Shown here: positions 1-4,413 of the stretch, one piece after another
Numbering within the stretch: the first letter of the stretch is position 1
How the letters are laid out: each line of letters opens with the position of its first letter
Source: Bacillota bacterium
GTDB taxonomy: Bacteria; Bacillota; Limnochordia; Darwinibacteriales; DTU012
Assembly (NCBI GenBank): GCA_012521805.1
Contig: JAAYLQ010000089.1
Span: forward strand, 1 to 5,605
Length of the DNA: 5,605 nucleotides
Direction of reading: 5' to 3'
Translations under genes and position numbers: made by a program
The notes under the pieces: model-generated
What the model saw: only the letters and a program-made list of their open reading frames with translations
Told to the model about the DNA's origin: nothing
Database searches by the model: none

Positions 1-117
1 CTGGAGAATATCGGTCAAGTGGTGGCAGCTGGAGCTGATACGATTGTAGCAGGTTCAGCTGTGTTTCAAGCAAAAGATGCAGCATCATATATTGAACAGT
101 TAAGAGCCGCACAGTAA
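1..117 (+). CDS. rpe: Ribulose-phosphate 3-epimerase, C-terminal end (partial)
   Basis: Only the last 38 codons are present, in frame from base 1 to a TAA at 115-117. The peptide contains GADTIVAGSAVF, the last-strand phosphate-binding motif (GAD-x-x-VAGSA-[IV]-F) of ribulose-5-phosphate 3-epimerase, a cytoplasmic TIM-barrel enzyme that interconverts ribulose-5-P and xylulose-5-P in the pentose phosphate pathway. A short helix with YIEQLR follows, as is usual for this family's C-terminus. The N-terminal part and its metal ligands lie outside the window. In B. subtilis rpe also sits just upstream of thiN, which agrees with the identification. The terminator begins inside the last codons, so the gene appears to end its transcription unit. 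Family assignment is confident despite the short stretch. Confidence 0.9.
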   Translation: MENIGQVVAAGADTIVAGSAVFQAKDAASYIEQLRAAQ

Positions 118-130
118 TGTGCGGTTTTTT
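106..130 (+). terminator. Intrinsic terminator of rpe
   Basis: CCGCAC (107-112) pairs with GTGCGG (119-124) around a loop that includes the rpe stop codon, with an extra G-T pair possible at 106/125. Six T residues follow directly (125-130). The stem therefore overlaps the last rpe codons. Confidence 0.85.
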
Positions 131-166
131 CATTGGTTGCAAAATGTAAAACCAACCGCCACAAGG

Positions 167-195
167 TTGACATATCTGAAAATTGGGGTTATAAT
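167..195 (+). promoter_or_regulatory. Perfect-consensus vegetative (sigma-A) promoter for the structured RNA
   Basis: TTGACA (167-172) and TATAAT (190-195) are separated by exactly 17 bp. Both hexamers match consensus completely, predicting very strong constitutive transcription starting near A202. No open reading frame of credible length with a correctly placed ribosome binding site follows before the terminator at 467-498, so the product is probably an RNA. A small inverted repeat, TTGGTT (133-138) and AACCAA (150-155), lies just upstream of the -35 and could be an operator or chance. Confidence 0.88.
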
Positions 196-201
196 AGTGG
201 T

Positions 202-498
202 ACATCTCTTCGGCTCGGTGGGGTTGTGCAAGGAAGGAGGTGAACCTCTACAAAACTAAATCATGAAGCTTAATCGGATTACATTCCCCTTTGAATCCTT
301 TAGGTCAGGATTATAACTCCCTATGGGCACGAAAAAGGGTAATCCGATCCACAAGTAGTGTCAAAGCCGAATCCCTCTGGCTAGCGAGGTCTGATTTAGT
401 CATCAATCGCAACTCCGTCGAGATCGAAACCCTCCCCCTTCATTTTACTAAGTAAAGCTGCACAGAGGCGCTGACTGCGGGGTCAGCGCCAAATTTTT
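202..498 (+). ncRNA. Candidate structured non-coding RNA of about 297 nt, family not recognised
   Basis: This stretch has its own perfect promoter upstream and its own strong terminator at the end, and carries no convincing gene. Reading it for complementarity gives several long helices: 255-263 with 392-400 (9 bp, perfect); nested inside it 273-282 with 339-348 (10 bp, perfect), continued by 288-292 with 334-338 and capped by a hairpin 294-299/307-312; a hairpin 374-377/386-389; an outer closing helix 217-225/428-436 (8 of 9, one G-U); and a small hairpin 444-448/452-456. Bases 209-215 are perfectly complementary to 365-371, which would cross the 255-263/392-400 helix as a pseudoknot. I looked for signatures of RNase P RNA, tmRNA, SRP RNA and common riboswitches and saw none. 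6S RNA (rod-like overall fold) and the raiA RNA motif are untested alternatives. That it is an expressed structured RNA is an inference from promoter, terminator and pairing; its function is unknown. Confidence 0.65.
467..498 (+). terminator. Strong intrinsic terminator of the structured RNA
   Basis: GGCGCTGAC (467-475) pairs perfectly with GTCAGCGCC (482-490) around a 6-nt loop. A T-run at 494-498 follows after three A residues. It separates the RNA gene from the thiamine operon downstream, so the RNA is unlikely to be merely the thiT leader. Confidence 0.85.
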
Positions 499-520
499 GT
501 GGAAAATCTAACGAATTATT

Positions 521-549
521 GCAGGAATTTACCGGTAGAAGCAGAATAT
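521..549 (+). promoter_or_regulatory. Sigma-H-like promoter upstream of the TPP riboswitch
   Basis: GCAGGAATT (521-529) and GCAGAATAT (541-549) match every position of the B. subtilis sigma-H consensus as I know it (RnAGGAwww, 11-12 bp, RnnGAATww), with an 11-bp spacer. Transcription would begin near 556, about 18 nt before the riboswitch. I saw no comparably good sigma-A pair between 499 and 571: TTGCAG at 519-524 has no proper -10 at normal distance, and TTTACC (528-533) with TAATAA (552-557) is weak. The match is direct; sigma-factor use is inferred. Confidence 0.55.
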
Positions 550-571
550 AGTAATAACAATATCATATATA

Positions 572-661
572 TTCCGCTAGGGGTGCTGTATTCAGCTGAG
601 AGCAGTGGTTAACTGCAACCCTTGGAACCTGTCAAGGTAATGCTTGCGGAGGGAAGCGGTG
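572..661 (+). promoter_or_regulatory. TPP (THI-box) riboswitch aptamer
   Basis: The aptamer shows the conserved THI-box blocks in order: GCTAGGGGTGC (576-586), CTGAGA (596-601), ACCCTTGGAACCTG (618-631), GGTAATGC (636-643) and GGAGGGA (648-654). The closing P1 helix is CCGCT (574-578) with AGCGG (655-659). An optional hairpin, 602-606/612-616, lies inside the P3 arm. The aptamer binds thiamine pyrophosphate. Its position before a transcription terminator and the thiamine genes thiT and thiN indicates that TPP represses both by transcription attenuation. The 3' strand of P1 can alternatively pair with the downstream terminator (655-666 with 694-705, 10 of 12 positions), which gives the on/off switch. 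Confidence 0.96.
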
Positions 662-686
662 ATGCCTGGATATATATTAATCTTTA

Positions 687-719
687 AAACTGTGGCTTCA
701 CGGCTGCAGTTTATTTTTT
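687..719 (+). terminator. Riboswitch-controlled attenuator (terminator)
   Basis: AAACTGTGGC (687-696) pairs with GGCTGCAGTTT (the pairing part is 703-712): ten pairs including two G-T wobbles, a 6-nt loop, then A and six T residues (714-719). It forms when TPP closes the aptamer. When TPP is absent, 655-666 can capture 694-705 and disrupt it. Confidence 0.82.
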
Positions 720-748
720 ATTTTAAAACTATCTTAGGAGGGATTTAG

Positions 749-1288
749 TTGAAGCGTTTCAGCATTAGTGTCCAGATAGAGACAGCTATAGCAGTTGCTT
801 TAGCAATTGTTCTCTCATACATTAAGTTTTTTCAGATGCCGCAGGGGGGATCAGTTTCACTGCAGATGGTCCCAATCGTTCTTCTTTCAGTGAGAAGAGG
901 TCCAAAAGTAGGGCTCCTGGGTGGACTGCTCTTTGGTGTTTTAAAAAGTCTGATCAATCCAAGTTTTTATGTTGATCCTGTTCAGCATCTTTTAGATTAT
1001 CCAGTCGCATTTACAGTAATTGGATTGGTAGGATTGTGGGTAAAATATGGAGAAACACGCAGAGACATGATTGGCAACGCCTTGGCAGTCTGTTTCGTTT
1101 TTGGGCTGCGCTTCCTGGTGCATGTTCTGTCAGGCAAAATTTTCTTCGGGATCTATGCTCCAGAAGGAGTGAATGAGTGGTGGCACAGCTTAACCTACAA
1201 CGCAGCCTACTTGTTTCCTGAAATGATTGCAACTTTAATTGTAGTACTGTTTCTGCTGACTCGGAGGGAACTTTTTGAAGTTGAATAA
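749..1288 (+). CDS. thiT: Thiamine-specific ECF transporter substrate-binding subunit ThiT
   Basis: A 179-residue hydrophobic protein of about six membrane segments, the usual length and shape of the membrane-embedded S-component that captures thiamine for an energy-coupling-factor (ECF) transporter. Family landmarks are PQGGSVSLQM (31-40), a GGLLFG stretch (58-63), DPVQHLLDYP (76-85), HVLSGKIFF (125-133) and YAPEGVNEWWHSLTYN (136-151). The last two carry the aromatic, His and Asn residues that line the thiamine pocket in characterised ThiT. Helix 1 has small residues spaced AxxxA (A13/A17, A15/A19), the type of surface used to dock onto EcfT. The ATPases and EcfT are not in the window, so it probably uses a shared ECF module. 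The start is TTG at 749, chosen because AGGAGGG (736-742) sits 6 nt upstream and the reading begins at the family's normal N-terminus. Expression is under the TPP riboswitch, and the 3' end overlaps thiN. Confidence 0.95.
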   Translation: MKRFSISVQIETAIAVALAIVLSYIKFFQMPQGGSVSLQMVPIVLLSVRRGPKVGLLGGLLFGVLKSLINPSFYVDPVQHLLDYPVAFTVIGLVGLWVKYGETRRDMIGNALAVCFVFGLRFLVHVLSGKIFFGIYAPEGVNEWWHSLTYNAAYLFPEMIATLIVVLFLLTRRELFEVE

Positions 1289-1934
1289 AGTGAGCGGTAA
1301 ATTTAAACGTGCCCTGATTATCGGTTCAGGACAGGATGTGCCGGAACAAGCTCCTGCTGTAGGTGAGAATACACTGATTATCGCCGCCGATGGTGGTCTA
1401 CTGCTGGCTCAGAAATGGAATTTGATTCCTGATCGTTTGATTGGTGATTTTGATTCCCTTAACATCGATCTAATTGATCTACCTGAGGATCTTATTCTGC
1501 GCTATCCAGTTGAAAAAGATAAAACAGATCTAGAGTTGGCAGTAGATTATGCACTTCAATGGGGGATTAAAGAGATTATCCTCACTGGGGCGTGGGGTAC
1601 AGGGATCAGCCACAGTTTGGGTAATCTTGAACTGATGTATTTTTTAGCGCAAAACCAGGTCCAGGCACAAATTATCACCAAATCTACCTGGGTCTACACA
1701 GTTAACCAACTGCTCGAACTTAAGCTGCCGCTGGACAGCAGGATTTCATTAGTCCCCCTTTCAGAACAGGTTACAGGGGTGAGCACGTCTGGTTTGTATT
1801 ATCCCTTAAATGATGCCGTGATTAATAAAGGCAGCACATGGACAATTGGTAATAAAACGAGTGCAGAATGCATACAAATAACGTGTGGGTCCGGAATTCT
1901 CATAGCTGTTGTTGAATTGAAAAACCCCAGGTAA
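1275..1934 (+). CDS. thiN: Thiamine pyrophosphokinase
   Basis: A 219-residue cytoplasmic enzyme that transfers pyrophosphate from ATP to thiamine, giving TPP. N-terminal catalytic-domain motifs are AADGG (37-41), PDRLIGDFDS (52-61) and the acidic EKDKTDLELA (80-89), which supply the Mg/ATP-binding aspartates. The C-terminal thiamine-binding domain shows the family's GLYYPL (173-178) and a closing beta-rich tail with GSGILIAV (205-212). The usual GGRxDHxxxN motif is altered here: GTGISHSLGN (108-117) lacks the Arg and Asp. The TTG start at 1275 has GGAGGG (1263-1268) 6 nt upstream inside thiT; another TTG at 1281 would shorten it by two residues. The 14-nt overlap with thiT implies translational coupling, so imported thiamine is activated by the product of the next gene. 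The stop codon lies within the terminator stem. Confidence 0.93.
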   Translation: MKLNKVSGKFKRALIIGSGQDVPEQAPAVGENTLIIAADGGLLLAQKWNLIPDRLIGDFDSLNIDLIDLPEDLILRYPVEKDKTDLELAVDYALQWGIKEIILTGAWGTGISHSLGNLELMYFLAQNQVQAQIITKSTWVYTVNQLLELKLPLDSRISLVPLSEQVTGVSTSGLYYPLNDAVINKGSTWTIGNKTSAECIQITCGSGILIAVVELKNPR

Positions 1935-1952
1935 CGTACTTACCTGGGGTTT
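1922..1952. terminator. Bidirectional terminator between convergent thiN and rpmB
   Basis: A perfect 13-bp inverted repeat (1922-1934 with 1940-1952) with a 5-nt loop. Read on the minus strand the stem ends in five T residues, and on the plus strand in only three. It should work best for rpmB but can serve both. The thiN stop codon (1932-1934) forms part of the stem. Confidence 0.85.
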
Positions 1953-1976
1953 CAATCTCAAATACAAGTTTAGGGG

Positions 1977-2168
1977 TTAAATGACTCGCTCGACTTTGTT
2001 GCTCTTAATGCATCGAGTACAGACATAGGCACGCTGGGGAACCCCTTTAATCAAGACACGGATTTTCTGTAAGTTTGGTTTCCATGTGCGGCGAGTCTTG
2101 TTTAAAGCATGACTGCGTGTGTTGCCAAATGCAGTACCTTTGTCACAAACAATACATTTTCTAGCCAT
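1977..2168 (-). CDS. rpmB: 50S ribosomal protein L28, four-cysteine (zinc-ribbon) form
   Basis: A 63-residue basic protein, the normal length of bacterial L28, a component of the large ribosomal subunit. It begins MARKCIVC and contains NTRSHALNKTRRTWKPNLQK (15-34), the family core, and ends with the typical KSNKVERV segment. Cys5 and Cys8 together with Cys50 and Cys53 form two CxxC pairs, the zinc-binding C+ version; the B. subtilis protein as I recall it lacks these pairs. The start is the ATG at 2168 because AAAGGGGG (2184-2177) lies 8 nt upstream and MARK is the conserved N-terminus. The reading frame stays open 28 codons further upstream, but that stretch runs through the ribosome binding site and promoter. 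It is transcribed divergently from asp23 and converges on thiN, as in B. subtilis. Unlike B. subtilis, there is no spoVM in the 42-bp gap next to thiN. Confidence 0.97.
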   Translation of the reverse strand: MARKCIVCDKGTAFGNTRSHALNKTRRTWKPNLQKIRVLIKGVPQRAYVCTRCIKSNKVERVI

Positions 2169-2223
2169 AACGTTAACCCCCTTTAACTCATCGTTCCCTG
2201 TGCACAAAACACCACTGTTAACC

Positions 2224-2252
2224 ATTGTAGCACAGCGAATCTCAGTTTGCAA
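2224..2252 (-). promoter_or_regulatory. Sigma-A promoter for rpmB
   Basis: On the minus strand TTGCAA (2252-2247) and TACAAT (2229-2224) are spaced 17 bp. TG precedes the -10 by one base (TGCTACAAT), giving an extended -10. The predicted start is near 2217, leaving a leader of about 50 nt. Confidence 0.75.
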
Positions 2253-2263
2253 GCTAAAAATAC

Positions 2264-2292
2264 TTTACATTTACAGTCTAAACGGATAAAAT
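2264..2292 (+). promoter_or_regulatory. Sigma-A promoter for the asp23-fakA-fakB operon
   Basis: TTTACA (2264-2269) and TAAAAT (2287-2292) are spaced 17 bp, each matching five of six consensus bases. It lies back-to-back with the rpmB promoter, with 11 bp between the two -35 elements, so the two polymerases would compete for this short interval. The predicted start is near 2299. Confidence 0.65.
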
Positions 2293-2335
2293 GTAGCTAG
2301 TATCAATTTGTAATGGTAATTTAAGGGGGGATTTA

Positions 2336-2710
2336 ATGAACACCCAAAAAATTCAAACCGAACTTGGGACGATTAACATCAGCGAAGAGGTCATTGCTGT
2401 TATCTGTGGAGTAGCAGCCATGGAGTGCTATGGATTGGTAGGAATGGCCTCGCGCAATGTCCAAGATGGAATCAGCGACCTGTTGCGCAAAGATTATTAC
2501 GAACGCGGCGTGGACGTTCAGTATATTGAAGATGATAAAGTGAGTGTTACTCTCTATATTGTGGTTGAATACGGAGTGAAGATCTCCGAGGTAGCTCGCA
2601 ATATTCAAGAGCGAGTTAAGTATGCAATTGAGGATACACTTGGACTGCAGGTTGTCAATATTGACATCCGTGTTCAAGGTGTGAGGGTAACAGATGCGAA
2701 ACGAAAGTGA
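2336..2710 (+). CDS. Asp23/Gls24 family envelope-stress protein (YloU-like)
   Basis: A 124-residue acidic soluble protein without signal peptide or membrane segment, matching the Asp23/Gls24 family (DUF322). Typical features are the opening GTINISEEVIAVICGVAAMEC (11-31), the GLVGM turn (33-37), a central GVDVQY (58-63) strand, VTLYIVVEYG (71-80) followed by a helix with ARNIQERV (87-94), and the closing VVNIDIRVQGV (106-116) strand. Family members assemble into large sheets or filaments near the membrane in staphylococci, and the exact role of the YloU branch is not settled. Its place directly before fakA matches yloU-yloV in B. subtilis. AAGGGGGGA (2323-2331) precedes the ATG at a good distance. 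It is the first gene of the fak operon, and its stop falls just before the fakA ribosome binding site. Confidence 0.92.
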   Translation: MNTQKIQTELGTINISEEVIAVICGVAAMECYGLVGMASRNVQDGISDLLRKDYYERGVDVQYIEDDKVSVTLYIVVEYGVKISEVARNIQERVKYAIEDTLGLQVVNIDIRVQGVRVTDAKRK

Positions 2711-2712
2711 GC

Positions 2713-2719
2713 GGGAGGA
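2713..2719 (+). promoter_or_regulatory. Ribosome binding site that favours the TTG start of fakA
   Basis: GGGAGGA lies immediately after the asp23 stop and 7 nt before TTG at 2727. The competing ATG at 2694 has only GAGGG (2683-2687) inside asp23. The TTG start places the conserved LNG at the position seen in YloV-type proteins. Confidence 0.6.
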
Positions 2720-2726
2720 TAAGAAA

Positions 2727-4394
2727 TTGCAAGTACTAAATGGCCTAGATCTTAAGAGAATTATTACGGTGGCAGCTCAGGTATTGGATGATGCTAAGGA
2801 AGAAGTAAATGCCCTCAATGTGTTTCCAGTGCCTGATGGTGATACAGGAACCAATATGGCTCTAACTTTGAAATCTGCCATACGCGATTTAGATAATCTA
2901 GATACCGAAAATATATCAAAAGTAGCAGCAACTATCGCCCGTGGCTCACTGATGGGTGCAAGAGGCAACAGCGGTGTTATTCTGTCACAGTATTTCCGCG
3001 GTTTTAGTGACGGATTGGCAAACCTGCAGACAGCGAATGGTCCGCAGCTTGCCAGAGCTTTTGATTTGGCAGCTAAAACAACTTATAAGGCGGTCATGAA
3101 GCCGGTAGAAGGAACAATGCTGACAGTTGGACGTGCTGTTGCTGAAGCATGTATGAAGGCTGTAGAAAAAGAGGATTTGTCGCCTGAAGAGGTGTGGAGA
3201 ATAGGTATCGAAGCAGGTGCAGCAGCATTAAACAACACGCCAAATATTCTGCCTGTGCTGAAAGAAGCTGGTGTAGTGGATGCTGGCGGCAAGGGTCTGC
3301 TGTTAGCCTTAGAAGGGGCCTATAAAGCACTGATCGGTGAAATCGATCTGACAGCAGAAAAACCTGCAGAAACAGTTGGACCGGTGCAGGAAGGTATTAC
3401 CCGGATTGCGGGTGTGCTGAAAAATAAATACTGCACTGAATTTTTAATTAAGGGCAGTAATCTAAATGCTGATCAAATCCGCCAAGCTATCGAGTCTAAA
3501 GGAGACTCTGTACTTGTTGTCGGTGATGAGCAGGTGGTTAAGGTTCATATTCATACCGATCATCCTGGACAAGTTTTGGAATACTGCGGTCAGCTTGGTG
3601 ATCTGACAGAGATTGCTATTGATAACATGAAACTTCAAAACGAAATGATCACCGATGATAAACTGCAGCAAAACAATAATGTTGTGTCGTTTCCGCTCAA
3701 CAAAGTTAATCAAACAGCCACGCACAATGGGGAAACAAAACCGATTGGGATTGTAGCAGTAGTGCCTGGTGATGGCTTATCAGAGATTTTCACCAGTTTG
3801 GGTGTAGATTATGTAATCCACGGTGGACAAACAATGAATCCCAGTACAGAAGAAATTGTCCATGCAGTTGAACAGATTAATGCTGAGGCAGTAATCATTC
3901 TGCCTAATAATAAAAATGTAATCTTTTCCGCTCAACAAGCTAAGGACCTGTGTGCTAAAAGGGTGGAAGTTGTCGCCACAAGAACAATTCCCCAGGGAAT
4001 AGCTGCAATGGTTGGTTTTGCTGAGCATTTGAGTCTGGACGAGAACCTGGCGGCTATGGAGCAGGAGCTGGAAAACGTTCGTTCTGGAGAGATCACCTTT
4101 GCAGTTCGCTCCACTAAAGCTGGGGAGATTGATATTGAAGAGCAGGATTACATCGGACTAGCAGAAGGTAAAATCGTTACTGCTGGCCGTTCACTCACAG
4201 CAGTTGGCCTAGAGCTCTTGGATAATCTGGTTGATGAGGACTCATCGTTAATCAGCATTTATGTTGGGGATAATCAGGATATGCAGGCTGCTGAGGAATT
4301 CAAAGCCCTAGTGGAGGAAAAATTTGACTTTTGCGAAGTTGAGCTGTATCATGGAGGTCAACCTTTATATTTCTACATCATGTCCGTAGAGTAA
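2727..4394 (+). CDS. fakA: Fatty acid kinase ATP-binding subunit FakA (DAK/DhaL domain, YloV-like)
   Basis: 555 residues from the TTG start (566 if ATG at 2694 is used), close to the usual 548-553 for FakA/YloV. It phosphorylates FakB-bound fatty acid with ATP, yielding acyl phosphate for phospholipid synthesis. In TTG numbering, the N-terminal DhaL-like kinase domain carries PVPDGDTGTNM (34-44), whose aspartates bind Mg-ATP, then ARGNSG (78-83), MKPVEGTM (124-131) and DAGGKG (185-190). The middle domain holds Cys236 (KYCTEF) and His274/His276 (VHIHTDHPG), matching the Cys-His-His zinc site described for FakA. The C-terminal domain includes VVPGDG (346-351), HGGQTMNPST (365-374), ILPNNKN and a final GGQPLY (543-548), as in the FakB-engaging region. 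A linker rich in Q and N at about 313-322 separates the last two domains. The neighbouring fakB supplies the substrate carrier. No damage or missing motif is seen. Confidence 0.93.
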   Translation: MQVLNGLDLKRIITVAAQVLDDAKEEVNALNVFPVPDGDTGTNMALTLKSAIRDLDNLDTENISKVAATIARGSLMGARGNSGVILSQYFRGFSDGLANLQTANGPQLARAFDLAAKTTYKAVMKPVEGTMLTVGRAVAEACMKAVEKEDLSPEEVWRIGIEAGAAALNNTPNILPVLKEAGVVDAGGKGLLLALEGAYKALIGEIDLTAEKPAETVGPVQEGITRIAGVLKNKYCTEFLIKGSNLNADQIRQAIESKGDSVLVVGDEQVVKVHIHTDHPGQVLEYCGQLGDLTEIAIDNMKLQNEMITDDKLQQNNNVVSFPLNKVNQTATHNGETKPIGIVAVVPGDGLSEIFTSLGVDYVIHGGQTMNPSTEEIVHAVEQINAEAVIILPNNKNVIFSAQQAKDLCAKRVEVVATRTIPQGIAAMVGFAEHLSLDENLAAMEQELENVRSGEITFAVRSTKAGEIDIEEQDYIGLAEGKIVTAGRSLTAVGLELLDNLVDEDSSLISIYVGDNQDMQAAEEFKALVEEKFDFCEVELYHGGQPLYFYIMSVE

Positions 4395-4413
4395 TGAAAG
4401 GGAGGTATGCGTT

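Noticed and set aside
264..317. A 17-codon frame starting ATG AAG CTT after an AGGAGG-like sequence
   Set aside because: The purine-rich site ends more than 20 nt before the ATG, and the frame runs through both strands of a strong RNA hairpin. The peptide does not resemble SpoVM or any small protein I know, although spoVM occurs in this neighbourhood in B. subtilis.
202..498. Assignment of the structured RNA to RNase P RNA, tmRNA, SRP RNA or a T-box leader
   Set aside because: None of the signature sequences were seen: no GAGGAAAGTCC, no CCA-ended tRNA-like domain with TTCGA arm, no GGAAGCAGC-type SRP loop, and no AGGGTGGNACCGCG. The raiA and 6S families remain untested rather than supported.
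519..557. Sigma-A promoter for thiT, using TTGCAG (519-524) or TTTACC (528-533)
   Set aside because: At 17 bp from TTGCAG the -10 would be CAGAAT, a poor match. TTTACC with TAATAA needs an 18-bp spacer and has weak boxes. The sigma-H reading fits much better, though a weak sigma-A promoter cannot be excluded.
1922..1952. The 13-bp inverted repeat as a regulatory operator or mobile-element end
   Set aside because: It lies between convergent genes, is followed by T residues on both strands and contains the thiN stop codon. That is typical of a shared terminator, and no target-site duplication or transposase is present.
2169..2252. A 28-codon N-terminal extension of L28 on the minus strand
   Set aside because: The extension translates the ribosome binding site and promoter region. 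The conserved L28 N-terminus begins at MARK with a properly spaced AAAGGGGG upstream.
2333..2677. An open frame of 114 codons on the minus strand opposite asp23
   Set aside because: It is a shadow of a well-supported gene: its translation has no recognisable motif and no ribosome binding site. The same applies to the minus-strand frames opposite thiT, fakA and fakB.
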